Positions 53,789 through 62,954 of a stretch of 64,000 nt of DNA are shown here, one piece after another. Position 1 is the stretch's first letter. Every line of letters begins with the position of its first letter. The stretch covers positions 11,729 through 75,728 of the forward strand of contig NZ_JBOFOR010000289.1 of assembly GCF_051659545.1 (NCBI RefSeq), given 5' to 3'. Position numbers and translations under genes: made by a program. The notes under the pieces are model-generated. The model saw only the letters and a program-made list of their open reading frames with translations, ran no database searches and was not told the origin of the DNA. Source of the DNA: JBOFOR01 sp051659545 (GTDB lineage Bacteria; Bacillota; Clostridia; Peptostreptococcales; Peptostreptococcaceae).

Positions 53789-55555
53789 ATGAAAAAAATG
53801 AAAATAGGAAGTATAAGAAATTTAAACATAGGAAAAAAATTAGGGGTATCTTTTATTCTTTTATTATTGATTACAGCATTTGCAAATATTTATGCAATCG
53901 TTAATTTAAAAAAAGCAGGAAATCTAAGTAATGATTTATTTAATGGACCTTATCAATCTACAACTGAAGCAATGGGAATAGAGAGAGATTTAGTGTCTAT
54001 AGGAAGAAATATTTCAAATGCAATTTTTAGAGATAACCCACAAGACTATAAAACTATAATTTTAAGTGATTTTGATAGTATAAATAAAAGGTTAGAATCA
54101 ATTAAAGCCATAGATGGTGCAGATACGTCACTAATAACAAATATTGAAAGTTCTGTATCAGAATTAAAACAACAATACGAAACTGTTTATGGGTTTATAG
54201 AAAAAGGAGATACTAAGAAAGCTGCAGACTTAACAACCTTGAATAGTGAATACTGGGCTGTTTATGAAAAAAGTGCAAAGGGTGCTAGTGCACTTTATGA
54301 TGAGTCATATAATGATGGTATAGTATTTGATAAAAATGTAAAGCAAACAGTTGCAAAATCAGCAATTATTTCTATGATATTAAGTGTATTTGCAATAGTA
54401 ACAGGAATAATTATATGTTTATATACTACAAAAACATTAAGACAACCGATTAAAGAAATAGAATTAGCTGCAAATAAAATGGCTCTTGGAGAGTATAATT
54501 TTGAAATTCATTATGAATCAGAGGATGAACTAGGAGTTTTATCAGAAAGTATGCGTAATGTAAGTAATAAAACTAAAGAAATGATAACAGATACAGTTCG
54601 TATATTGGGTGAAGTTTCAAAAGGAAACTTTAATGTTACTACTAAAGTAGAGTACATAGGAGTATTTAAAAGTATTAAGCATACTCTTGATAAGATAACA
54701 AAAGATTTAAGTGAAACAATATCACAAATAGATGTAGCATCACAAGAGGTTGAAGCAGCATCAGACCAAGTATCAAGTGGTTCACAAATGCTAGCACAAG
54801 GTGCAACAGAGCAAGCAAGTGCAATAGAAGAATTATCTGCTACAATAATGGAAGTGTCTGATAAAGTTCAAGATACAGCTCAAAATGCTAAAAAAGCAAA
54901 CACTTTAACTTTAAGCTCAAGTCGTGAGGTTAAAGAAGGTAATGAACAAATGAAACAAATGATTAAAGCTATGCAAGAAATATCATTTACATCTAATGAA
55001 ATTAGTAGAATTATAAAAACGATAGATGATATAGCGTTCCAAACAAATATATTAGCGTTAAATGCGGCTGTAGAAGCGGCTCGTGCAGGTTCTGCAGGTA
55101 AAGGATTTGCTGTTGTTGCTGATGAGGTAAGGAACCTTGCTGCTAAGTCAGCAGAAGCTGCTAAAAATACATCAACACTTATAGAAAATTCAATAAAAGC
55201 AGTAGATAATGGAACTGGAATTGTAGACAATACAGCGCAGTCGCTTCAAAAGATAATCAATACAACTAATAGAACTACAGCATTGGTTGATGAAATTGCT
55301 AAGGCTTGTGAAGAAGAAGCGAGTGCAATTACACAAATTAAGTTAGGAATAGAACAAATTTCAGATGTAGTACAAACGAACTCTGCTACATCAGAAGAGA
55401 GTGCAGCGGCTAGTCAGGAATTAAGTGGACAAGCACAAATGCTAAAATCACTTATTGAAAAGTTTAAACTAAAAGGTACTAAAAATAACAGCAAACCTGA
55501 TATAACTTTCAAGAAAGAGGATAAAGAATATTTTGCAATGAATGAATTAGAATAA
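53789..55555 (+). CDS. Methyl-accepting chemotaxis protein 2
   Basis: 588 residues, a paralogue of MCP 1 with the same layout: TM1, short extracellular helical sensor, TM2, HAMP, signalling tip NILALNAAVEAARAG. The sensors differ mainly in charged positions. ATG 53789 follows GGGGGGAT; GTG 53783 is too close to the box. Its own sigma-D-like promoter suggests that it is produced with the flagellar regulon. Confidence 0.92.
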   Translation: MKKMKIGSIRNLNIGKKLGVSFILLLLITAFANIYAIVNLKKAGNLSNDLFNGPYQSTTEAMGIERDLVSIGRNISNAIFRDNPQDYKTIILSDFDSINKRLESIKAIDGADTSLITNIESSVSELKQQYETVYGFIEKGDTKKAADLTTLNSEYWAVYEKSAKGASALYDESYNDGIVFDKNVKQTVAKSAIISMILSVFAIVTGIIICLYTTKTLRQPIKEIELAANKMALGEYNFEIHYESEDELGVLSESMRNVSNKTKEMITDTVRILGEVSKGNFNVTTKVEYIGVFKSIKHTLDKITKDLSETISQIDVASQEVEAASDQVSSGSQMLAQGATEQASAIEELSATIMEVSDKVQDTAQNAKKANTLTLSSSREVKEGNEQMKQMIKAMQEISFTSNEISRIIKTIDDIAFQTNILALNAAVEAARAGSAGKGFAVVADEVRNLAAKSAEAAKNTSTLIENSIKAVDNGTGIVDNTAQSLQKIINTTNRTTALVDEIAKACEEEASAITQIKLGIEQISDVVQTNSATSEESAAASQELSGQAQMLKSLIEKFKLKGTKNNSKPDITFKKEDKEYFAMNELE

Positions 55556-55598
55556 TCTTCAAAATGTAAAATTTAGATGGGAGATATAATAAATTATT

Positions 55599-56486
55599 AT
55601 GAATGAAGAAGTAATGATATATGACTTTAAAAAACCACAAAGGTATTCTGCTGACAATATGAGGTTCTTATCTGTAACTTCAGAAGAATTTTGCAAGAGT
55701 ATAAACTCATTTACAGCTTATGAATTAAAAAAAACTAAGCTTACATGTAAATTAGAAAAAATAGAGCAGACAAACTACGAAGAATTTATGAATACTATAG
55801 CAAGTGATTCTGTAATTATTGAGCATGCAATACAACCTTTAGTTAAAGGACTTCTATACCAATTAGATAAAAGTATAGCACTTTTACTTATAGATTTAAC
55901 ACTTGGTGGAGATGGTATACTTGAGGATTATAAAAGAGAACTTACAGAAATTGATAAAGAGTTAATATCATATATAACTAGTAATTTACTAAATAAAATG
56001 CATATGTTTGAAGGCTGTGAATCTAGAGAAGTCACAAATGTACACAGTACTGGAGCTGTTAGTAAAAAATACCCTGTAAGTGAATCTGTTATTATATCTC
56101 ATATGAAAATGATGGATGGAGATAGAGAAGTTGGTAAAATGAGTTTTTGTAATCCTTATAGTAGTATGGAATTGGTACTAGAGCAATTAGAAACTAAAAG
56201 ATTATTTATAAATAAAAATCATGAATATGACTTTGAATTTATAAGTGCCATATATAACAGGATACATAGTGTAAGTACTGAGATAGTTGCGAGATTAGGA
56301 GAAGCGAGTATCAGTGTAGATGAACTTTTAGACTTAAAAGTAGATGATGTAATAACCCTAGACACTAAAATAAAGGGAGAGATAGATCTTCATGTTGGAG
56401 GATCAAGATCATTTAAATGTAAGCCTGGGATTATTAAAAATAAAAAGGGTGTTATCATAACTGACAGTGTAAAGAAAGAAGGATAA
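55599..56486 (+). CDS. FliM-like flagellar switch protein lacking the N-terminal CheY-binding motif
   Basis: 295 residues. It starts EEVMIYDFKKPQRYSADNMRFL, the point where FliM proteins begin their middle domain, then a CheC-like middle domain (about 40-200) and a C-terminal SpoA domain (about 225-290, DLKVDDVITLDTKIKGEIDL). FliM's N-terminal CheY-P-binding peptide (usually SQDEIDALL) is absent, and no upstream in-frame start with a box restores it. It follows MCP 2 by ~45 bp. It may be an alternative switch or adaptor component. Confidence 0.85.
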   Translation: MNEEVMIYDFKKPQRYSADNMRFLSVTSEEFCKSINSFTAYELKKTKLTCKLEKIEQTNYEEFMNTIASDSVIIEHAIQPLVKGLLYQLDKSIALLLIDLTLGGDGILEDYKRELTEIDKELISYITSNLLNKMHMFEGCESREVTNVHSTGAVSKKYPVSESVIISHMKMMDGDREVGKMSFCNPYSSMELVLEQLETKRLFINKNHEYDFEFISAIYNRIHSVSTEIVARLGEASISVDELLDLKVDDVITLDTKIKGEIDLHVGGSRSFKCKPGIIKNKKGVIITDSVKKEG

Positions 56487-56618
56487 GGTTGAAATATAGA
56501 AAGTTTTTTTAAATATTAAATAAAATTAACACAAATAAAATATAAAGATAGTTGATAAGAATGTAAGTTAGTACTACTATTTAGTTAGAAAATAGAATTA
56601 AATAGAAAATGAGAAAAC

Positions 56619-56677
56619 AAAGCCATGAAGGTTTTATTCTATAGTAATATAGGATTAAAATTTCATGGCTTTTTTTA
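56619..56677 (+). terminator. Terminator after the FliM-like gene
   Basis: AAAGCCATGAA and TTCATGGCTTT stem with an inner CTATA/TATAG helix, followed by TTTTTT. It ends the chemotaxis region. Confidence 0.87.
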
Positions 56678-56742
56678 AGTAGCATAGGTGTAATGTTCAA
56701 GGTTTAGAAAATATGTATAATTAAGATGAGGAGGAAAGAGAT

Positions 56743-57783
56743 ATGCATATGGCAGATGCTTTAATATCTCCAGTAGTTGGAGGTAGTATGTGGGCTTTAA
56801 CAGCTGGGATGGCAGTATATTCAGCAAAAAAAATAGAAAAAGATATGAAATGTTCTATAAATAACAACCATGGATTTGATGAGAAGAAAATACCTTTAAT
56901 GGGAGTGATGGGTGCTTTTGTATTTGCGTCACAAATGATAAATTTTACAATACCAGGAACAGGGTCTAGTGGGCACATAGGTGGAGGGATATTATTAGCA
57001 ATACTACTTGGACCAGAAGCAGGATTTTTAACTATGTTATCAGTTTTAGGAATACAGGCATTATTTTTTGCCGATGGAGGATTATTAGCACTAGGGTGTA
57101 ATGTTATAAATATGGGATTGTTTACGTGCTTCATTGTTTACCCTCTAATATATAGAAATATAATGAAAAAAGGATGCTCAACTAAGAAAATTTGGATAGC
57201 TTCAATTATTTCTGTTGTTGTAGCACTTCAATTGGGATCATTTAATGTAGTTTTAGAAACATTATTATCAGGAAAAACAGAACTTCCATTCATAACATTT
57301 GTATTGTTGATGCAACCAATACATTTAGCAATTGGTTTTGTAGAAGGTGTAATTACAGCTTGTGTAGTATCATTTGTTTATAAAACTAGACCAGATATTA
57401 TACAAGATGCAGAAGCTAAAAATTATAAGATGTCATTTAAAAAATTAATAATAACTATGGCAATTTTAACGGTATTTATAGGAGGAGGACTATCGCTTGT
57501 AGCATCTTCAAATCCTGATGGATTAGAGTGGTCAATATTAAATGTAACAGGCAAGGCAGAATTACAAGATAGTAATTCAGTAAATGATAAACTAGCAAGT
57601 ATACAAGAAAAAACAGCATTTTTACCTGATTATGGATTTAAAAATAGTGAAGGTGGTCTTGGAACTTCAGTTGCAGGGGTAGTAGGTGGAGTTATTACTT
57701 TAGGTGTATGTGGTGGAATAGGTATGGGATTAAAGGCTTACAAAAAGAAATCTAGTAACATTAATCAAAGTATAAATAATTAA
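56743..57783 (+). CDS. cbiM: CbiM-type ECF cobalt/nickel transporter substrate component with PDGLE domain
   Basis: 346 residues. It begins MHMADALISPVVGG: the N-terminal Met-His contributes to metal binding in CbiM/NikM. About seven membrane segments follow. The C-terminal ~100 residues contain SSNPDGLEWS and a last membrane helix, the CbiN/NikN-like PDGLE domain fused on. No cobalamin riboswitch precedes it. With cbiQ and cbiO it forms the import system. Cobalt versus nickel is not settled by sequence. Confidence 0.88.
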   Translation: MHMADALISPVVGGSMWALTAGMAVYSAKKIEKDMKCSINNNHGFDEKKIPLMGVMGAFVFASQMINFTIPGTGSSGHIGGGILLAILLGPEAGFLTMLSVLGIQALFFADGGLLALGCNVINMGLFTCFIVYPLIYRNIMKKGCSTKKIWIASIISVVVALQLGSFNVVLETLLSGKTELPFITFVLLMQPIHLAIGFVEGVITACVVSFVYKTRPDIIQDAEAKNYKMSFKKLIITMAILTVFIGGGLSLVASSNPDGLEWSILNVTGKAELQDSNSVNDKLASIQEKTAFLPDYGFKNSEGGLGTSVAGVVGGVITLGVCGGIGMGLKAYKKKSSNINQSINN

Positions 57784-57810
57784 TTAATTAGTAAAAAAGG
57801 ATGTGAATTT

Positions 57811-58614
57811 ATGTCTAGCTTTACAGATTCAATATATAAAATAAGAAGCTTTGAAGAATTAGGAGAAAAACAAACTATAGTACATACGATACATCCTTTA
57901 GCTAAATTGATAATTACTATAGCTTATATTGTAAGTATAGTGTCTTTTTCAAAGTATGAAATAGGAGGTATTTTACCTTTTATATTATATCCTATAGTAG
58001 TATTTTATTTAGGTGATGTGCCCTTTAAAGCGACTTTTAAAATGTCTCTTTTAGGATTGCCTTTTATTTTAGGGATAGGGATATTTAATCCTATATTTGA
58101 CCGTACTGTTGCATTTAGCATACTAAATTTAAATATAACGGGTGGTTGGATTTCTTTTGTTTCATTATTAATAAAAGGTATTCTTACAATTATGTGTGGA
58201 TTACTATTCGTATCTACCACAGGAATAGAAAATATATCTAAAGCTCTTAGGATGATAGGTGTTCCTAAAATAATAACTATGCAATTTGTGTTAACTTATA
58301 GATATATATGTGTGCTTTTAGAAAGTGTAGGAGAAGTTTATAATGCATATATGCTAAGAGCACCAGGTCAAAAAGGTATAAATTTCAAAGTATGGGGTTC
58401 ACTTATAGGTCAATTACTTATAAGAAGTTTTGAAAGAGCAGAAAGAATACATAATGCTATGGTTTTAAGAGGGTTTGAGGGTGATTTTAATAGTACAAGA
58501 GTAGAGTCTATAAAATCTAAAGATATTATTTATATATTAATATGGGTTTCATTTTTTATCATAGCTAGAAATATAAATATTCCATTATTTATAGGAAGTT
58601 TAATCACAGGATAA
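57811..58614 (+). CDS. cbiQ: CbiQ-type ECF transporter transmembrane (T) component
   Basis: 267 residues with about five or six hydrophobic segments and the two T-component coupling motifs around AYMLRAPGQKG and ERIHNAMVLRGFEGD (Ala-Arg-Gly type). It couples ATPase CbiO to CbiM. 27 bp after cbiM. Confidence 0.88.
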   Translation: MSSFTDSIYKIRSFEELGEKQTIVHTIHPLAKLIITIAYIVSIVSFSKYEIGGILPFILYPIVVFYLGDVPFKATFKMSLLGLPFILGIGIFNPIFDRTVAFSILNLNITGGWISFVSLLIKGILTIMCGLLFVSTTGIENISKALRMIGVPKIITMQFVLTYRYICVLLESVGEVYNAYMLRAPGQKGINFKVWGSLIGQLLIRSFERAERIHNAMVLRGFEGDFNSTRVESIKSKDIIYILIWVSFFIIARNINIPLFIGSLITG

Positions 58615-58632
58615 AGAAAGGATACTAAGATT

Positions 58633-59382
58633 ATGGAGCAAAACATTATAGAATTTAAAGATTTACAGTATAGATATCCAGATGGAAATGAAGCTTTAAG
58701 GGGAATAGATATTTCTATAAATAGTGGAGAATCAATTGCTTTAGTAGGAGCAAATGGTGCGGGAAAATCTACTATATTAATGCAACTTACAGGAATATTA
58801 TTACCATCTAAGGGAGGTATCTATATTAAAGATACCTTAATAGATAAAAAAAGTCTTCCACAAATAAGAAAAAAGTTGGGATATGTGTTTCAAAATCCGG
58901 AAGACCAACTTTTTATGACTAGTGTATATGATGATGTAGCTTTTGGTCCTAGAAATTATAAATTAAGTGAAAATCAAGTAAATGAAAAGGTAATGATTGC
59001 TTTAAAAAAAGTAGGAATTGAGAATTTAAGCAATAGAGCATCACATAGACTATCTGGAGGTCAAAAACATTTAGTAGCTATAGCTACTGCATTATCTATG
59101 GAACCAAGCATACTTATAATGGATGAGCCAACAGCAGCATTAGATCCAAAAGCTAGAAGAAGGGTGATAAATCTTTTAAATAGTTTTAATCATACAAAGA
59201 TAATTGCTACCCATGATTTAGATATGGTACTAGATACTTGTGAAAGAACTATAGTAATAAAAGATGGAAGAATAGCATTTGATGGAGATAGCAAAGATAT
59301 TCTTACAAATGAAGAACTAATGAATGAATGTGGTCTAGAATTACCATTATCAATTCAAGGAACAAGAAAAGTAAATATTTAG
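58633..59382 (+). CDS. cbiO: CbiO-type ECF transporter ATPase
   Basis: 249 residues, one ABC ATPase domain: Walker A GANGAGKST, Q-loop YVFQNPEDQLF, signature RLSGGQKHL, Walker B LIMDEPTAALDP and switch His in IATHDLDMV. NPEDQLF is typical of ECF-type ATPases. It completes the cbiMQO operon. Confidence 0.93.
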   Translation: MEQNIIEFKDLQYRYPDGNEALRGIDISINSGESIALVGANGAGKSTILMQLTGILLPSKGGIYIKDTLIDKKSLPQIRKKLGYVFQNPEDQLFMTSVYDDVAFGPRNYKLSENQVNEKVMIALKKVGIENLSNRASHRLSGGQKHLVAIATALSMEPSILIMDEPTAALDPKARRRVINLLNSFNHTKIIATHDLDMVLDTCERTIVIKDGRIAFDGDSKDILTNEELMNECGLELPLSIQGTRKVNI

Positions 59383-59427
59383 ATATATTCGGTTAAGGAT
59401 ATACTAGAAAATCAAAAATAAGAAATG

Positions 59428-59473
59428 AAGGCTTTGTTTCGATAATTTATCGGAGTTGAGGCTTTTATTTTTT
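59428..59473 (+). terminator. Probable terminator after cbiO
   Basis: An imperfect stem rich in G-U pairs with central CGATAA/TTATCG, followed by TTTTATTTTTT. Confidence 0.5.
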
Positions 59474-59599
59474 ACGCAATGATAAACCATACTATCAAGA
59501 AGTTTTTAAATTAAAAAGAGTTTGAATTAATTTGATATATGTAATAATATTGTTATATGCAAAAGATAACAAAAAAACAAATGATAAGGGTGTCTAAAC

Positions 59600-60763
59600 A
59601 TGGAAGAATTAAAAAAAGCAATTGATGAGATAGTTAAACAAGAAATAGTCAAAGTGGTTATTAGTAATAGAACGAATAAAGATGTAGAATACAATAAGAT
59701 AAATTTCACTCTGAAAGAAACTAACAAAAAGGCATATTATCAAATAGAGAAATATACAGATAAGCAAGTTTTTCATGAAAATATAGATGTAGACTACTTA
59801 GGAGAAAAGCTTTTAGAATATATAGAATCTAACTATAAACAAATTGGAGCATGGTCAACTACAACTACATTTGACTTGAAAATATCTAAAAAAGGTAAAG
59901 TGTTTTTAGGTAAAAAGAAAAATGATAACGTAAATCTAGTTAATAAAAGCCATAACAAAGAAAAAAATTATATACTTAAAGAGGGAATGATGATACAACC
60001 TCTTATAGATTTAGGTATTTTTACTAAGGAAGGTAAAATAGTAAATTCTAAATATGATAAATACAAACAAATAAATAGGTTTATAGAAATAATAGATGAT
60101 GAAATTAAAAAGAATGATTATAAAGAACTTACTATACTAGATTTTGGATGTGGAAAATCATACTTAACATTTGTACTTTACTATTATTTTGTAGAAATCA
60201 AAAATATAAATGTAAATATGATAGGTTTAGATCTTAAGGCGGACGTTATACAAAAGTGTAATGATATAGCTAATAGATATGGTTATAAAAATTTAAAATT
60301 CGAACTTGGAGATATAAATGGATATAAATATAACAATAAGGTAGATATGGTAATAACGTTACATGCTTGTGATACTGCAACTGATTATGCTTTGTACAAT
60401 GCAATAAAGTGGAACAGTAAAATGATCTTCTCAGTTCCTTGTTGTCAACATGAGCTTAATCATCAAATGAAAGCAGAGTCTTTATCGATATTAACTAAGT
60501 ATGGAATAGTACAAGAGAGAGTTGCAGCACTTATGACTGATTCAGTTAGAGCTAATTTACTTGAAAGTTTAGGTTATAAAACTCAATTGCTAGAATTTAT
60601 AGATATTGCACATTCTCCTAAAAATATACTAATAAGAGCTTCTAAAGCTAATATTCCTAATGAAAAGAAAGAAAAATCTTTACAGGAAGTTGAGGAGCTA
60701 ATGAAGCAGTTTAATTTTAAACCGACATTGTTTAATTTATTAAAGGAAGATAAATTAATATAA
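59600..60763 (+). CDS. Class I SAM-dependent methyltransferase, METTL25-like
   Basis: 387 residues. The N-terminal ~150 residues are a separate domain of unknown role. The methyltransferase core begins LDFGCGKSYLTFVLYYYF (SAM loop) and has ITLHACDTATDYAL and FSVPCCQHEL. The His-Ala-Cys-Asp-Thr-Ala-Thr-Asp block is shared with METTL25/TRM13-like proteins of eukaryotes. The target is unknown; RNA is a guess from that kinship. ATG 59600 follows AAGGGTG. Confidence 0.82.
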   Translation: MEELKKAIDEIVKQEIVKVVISNRTNKDVEYNKINFTLKETNKKAYYQIEKYTDKQVFHENIDVDYLGEKLLEYIESNYKQIGAWSTTTTFDLKISKKGKVFLGKKKNDNVNLVNKSHNKEKNYILKEGMMIQPLIDLGIFTKEGKIVNSKYDKYKQINRFIEIIDDEIKKNDYKELTILDFGCGKSYLTFVLYYYFVEIKNINVNMIGLDLKADVIQKCNDIANRYGYKNLKFELGDINGYKYNNKVDMVITLHACDTATDYALYNAIKWNSKMIFSVPCCQHELNHQMKAESLSILTKYGIVQERVAALMTDSVRANLLESLGYKTQLLEFIDIAHSPKNILIRASKANIPNEKKEKSLQEVEELMKQFNFKPTLFNLLKEDKLI

Positions 60764-60797
60764 ATATATTAATAATTTTAAATTAATTATTGAATAT

Positions 60798-60835
60798 AAA
60801 AGAGATGATGAAATTTTGTTTTCATCATCTCTTTT
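60798..60835 (+). terminator. Terminator after the methyltransferase
   Basis: AAAAGAGATGATGAAA pairs with TTTCATCATCTCTTTT around a 6-base loop; T-rich end. Confidence 0.88.
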
Positions 60836-60929
60836 AAGATTACATATATTATTTTAATTCACATAAAAATTAAAAATAAAAACCGTATTGTATTAATTAA
60901 AAAGTTATAACTAAGTAAAGGATGATAAA

Positions 60930-61382
60930 ATGAAAATAATAATAGATGCAGATGGATGTCCGGTAGTAGATATAGCTATAAATGTAGCTAGAAAATTTAA
61001 AGTAGAGCCAATAATAATGTGTGATACAGCTCATATATTTAATAAGCCAGGAGTACAAGTGATAATTTTGGGTAAAGGAGCAGATGCTGTTGATTTTGCT
61101 ATAGTTAATAAATTGAATAAAAATGATATTGTAATTACCCAAGATTATGGTCTGGCAGCGATGGTTTTATCTAAGGGAGGATATGCAATAAATCAAAATG
61201 GGTGGATTTATAATGATGAAAATATAGAACAACTATTGTTTACAAGGTATATTTCAAAGAAAGCTAGAAATTCAGGAGAGAGAGTAAAAGGCAATAAAAA
61301 GAGAAGGAAAGAAGATAATATTAAATTTCAAGATAGTTTGATTGAGCTATGCGAAAAATTATTAAATATCCCAAAATACTAG
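60930..61382 (+). CDS. YaiI/YqxD family protein (UPF0178)
   Basis: 150 residues with the family start IIIDADGCPVVDIA, plus VDFAIVNKLNKNDIVITQDYGLA and a C-terminal basic SGERVKGNKKRR stretch. The fold is PIN/NYN-related (DUF188), suggesting nuclease-like chemistry, but function is not established. AAAGGATG precedes ATG 60930. Confidence 0.9.
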   Translation: MKIIIDADGCPVVDIAINVARKFKVEPIIMCDTAHIFNKPGVQVIILGKGADAVDFAIVNKLNKNDIVITQDYGLAAMVLSKGGYAINQNGWIYNDENIEQLLFTRYISKKARNSGERVKGNKKRRKEDNIKFQDSLIELCEKLLNIPKY

Positions 61383-61447
61383 AATAAATATGATTAAGAT
61401 ATTTATTTATGGACAGAATCAAGGTATAAAGTCAAGGGGGGATAAAA

Positions 61448-61627
61448 ATGATTATATTAAGTAGAGAGAATATTATAGAAGGCTTAATAGAATTAAGGGA
61501 AGAAGAAGCTTTTGATAATAAAATTATAATTACCAATATAAAAGACATATTAAATGAGAGAAAAATAAGTGATCTAGAAAAATTAAAAATGATAAATAGT
61601 GAATTATCAAAAATATTACTCATATAA
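61448..61627 (+). CDS. Small protein of unknown function, 59 residues
   Basis: ATG 61448 follows GGGGGGAT, a very strong ribosome site. The product starts MIILSRENIIEGLIELREEE and continues with charged helical residues to LSKILLI. It is probably a single helix bundle or adaptor. I do not recognise it. No terminator lies close downstream. Confidence 0.65.
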   Translation: MIILSRENIIEGLIELREEEAFDNKIIITNIKDILNERKISDLEKLKMINSELSKILLI

Positions 61628-61798
61628 AAAAAAGTATTCACAAAATTTTTTTCATATAGCTAAATAAAAGTGGAAAAAAGTGTTAATAACTCTAATAAGA
61701 TGTTAATAAGTAATATGTAGGTATACAGATTAATTTACAAGTTTTAATTCATTTTCAAATACATAGATAAGCGTGTTTATAGATTTAGTTAAATAAAG

Positions 61799-61829
61799 AA
61801 AGAAGTATAGATAAAATACTTCTTTTTTT
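61799..61829 (+). terminator. Terminator of an unidentified upstream transcript
   Basis: AAAGAAGTAT and ATACTTCTTT stem around AGATAAA, followed by TTTTT. It lies 170 bp past the small gene, so it may end that gene's transcript or a small RNA. Confidence 0.75.
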
Positions 61830-61864
61830 ATATTTAAATAAAGGGGAAGGGTATTTGAAGTTTG

Positions 61865-61990
61865 ATGAAAAATGAATAATTTTATTCACTGAGGATTGTG
61901 GATATTGTGGATATTTTCAGAAAATAGAAAAAATAGTTTCTATTAGCAATAATACAGTAATTAAAGTAATATTAAAAATCAGAAGAATAT
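61865..61990 (+). pseudogene. Thioredoxin/glutaredoxin-like remnant with frameshift
   Basis: The frame reading IILFTEDCGYCGYFQKIEK (CXXC at the end of a first strand) is thioredoxin-like. ATG 61865 opens M-K-N-E and then hits TAA; one extra A would join it to the CXXC frame. In the CXXC frame itself a TGA lies just before. The 3' end drifts into AT-rich sequence that reads to the glyoxalase gene. It is too short for a whole domain. Confidence 0.4.
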
Positions 61991-62035
61991 ATTATAATGA
62001 AATTAGGTATAGATATTACAAGGGGGGGAATATAA

Positions 62036-62407
62036 ATGAAATTTAAATTTTGTCACAATAATTTTAATGTACTAAATCTTGAAAAAAGTTTAGAATTCTA
62101 TCAAAAATCATTAGGGTTAGTGGAGAGTAGAAGAAAAGTAGCAAAAGATGGAAGCTTTATATTGGTATTCTTAGGAGATGGAGAAACTGAACATAAGCTA
62201 GAATTAACATGGCTTAGAGACTGGGAAAAGCCATATAACTTAGGCGACAATGAATTCCATCTAGCTTTTAGAGTAGAGGATTTTGAAGAAGCATATAAAT
62301 TACATAAAGAAATGGGATGTATATGCTATGAAAATAAAGACATGGGAATATATTTTATAGCAGACCCAGATAACTACTGGATAGAAATACTACCAGCAAA
62401 TAGATAG
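62036..62407 (+). CDS. Glyoxalase I-type VOC protein
   Basis: 123 residues. Metal-ligand pattern His/Glu/His/Glu is present: His in FCHNNFNVLN, Glu in KLELTWLRD, His in NEFHLAFRV and Glu in YWIEILPAN. This is the layout of lactoylglutathione lyase and close relatives that detoxify methylglyoxal thiol adducts. The thiol cofactor in this organism is not known. ATG 62036 follows GGGGGGG. Confidence 0.85.
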   Translation: MKFKFCHNNFNVLNLEKSLEFYQKSLGLVESRRKVAKDGSFILVFLGDGETEHKLELTWLRDWEKPYNLGDNEFHLAFRVEDFEEAYKLHKEMGCICYENKDMGIYFIADPDNYWIEILPANR

Positions 62408-62417
62408 TTACTATGAA

Positions 62418-62446
62418 GCCTTCTTAAAATTAGAAGGCATTTTTTA
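62418..62446 (+). terminator. Terminator after the glyoxalase gene
   Basis: GCCTTCT and AGAAGGC stem followed by ATTTTTTAT. Confidence 0.85.
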
Positions 62447-62625
62447 TGCAACGAGAAGATTAGTTGGCTATATGAAATTTTCCGCCGGCAGGTAGCTTAA
62501 GTTAAGTAAATTTTTACAAATATAAAATATTAATTATACGAAATAGTAATAATAACATAGAAAGATTTTATTTTAAGGTATATAATCAATTTACAATATA
62601 ATAATTAAACTAGAGAGGGAATAAA

Positions 62626-62928
62626 ATGGACAAAAATATAGTGGTAGTATGCGAAAGTGAAAAATGTCTACAAAAGTTACAAGAGGCAGGAAAAGAACTA
62701 GGATTAAATATAAAGGGTGAAATACAAGTAGATAATAATATAAAAAATGAATTGTCTATAAAAGATATACAGGGAGCAACTGCAATATTATTCTCTTTAA
62801 ATATACCAGTAGAAGAAATAGAAAATATAGAAAGATTTATAGATTTTGAATACTATGAAGCAGAACCTAAAATTGTTCTAGATGATGCTAAGCTAGTATT
62901 AAAAGAAATATTAAATGAATTGAATTAA
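62626..62928 (+). CDS. Fructose-PTS EIIB-like small protein with altered active-site loop
   Basis: 100 residues matching the EIIB-Fru fold: AGKELGLNIKGEIQVDNNIKNELS and GATAILFSLNIPVEEIE parallel the family's KVETQG...NELT and A-A-D-A-V-I-L-A segments. The phospho-cysteine position is kept (VVCESEKCLQ), but the usual CPTGIAHT loop is lost. It stands alone, with no EIIA or EIIC nearby. It may be a regulatory or repurposed domain. GAGAGGG precedes ATG 62626. Confidence 0.7.
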   Translation: MDKNIVVVCESEKCLQKLQEAGKELGLNIKGEIQVDNNIKNELSIKDIQGATAILFSLNIPVEEIENIERFIDFEYYEAEPKIVLDDAKLVLKEILNELN

Positions 62929-62954
62929 TATTAAGTAAAATAAAGAACATAAAT

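Larger units (their letters stand above)
61628..62035 (+). other. Gene-poor stretch with a terminator and a thioredoxin-like remnant
   Basis: The first 170 bases hold no recognisable gene. A clear terminator ends at 61829. A degraded thioredoxin/glutaredoxin-like frame follows from 61865, then the ribosome site of the glyoxalase gene (GGGGGGG near 62022). The part before the terminator may be a small transcript. Confidence 0.5.

Noticed and set aside
56486..56742. Cobalamin or nickel/cobalt riboswitch before cbiM
   Set aside because: No B12-box-like or NiCo core is seen; the region holds only the preceding terminator and AT-rich sequence.
61865..61935. Selenoprotein with TGA as selenocysteine
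   Set aside because: No hairpin directly after TGA, and the frame is damaged further downstream; decay is simpler.
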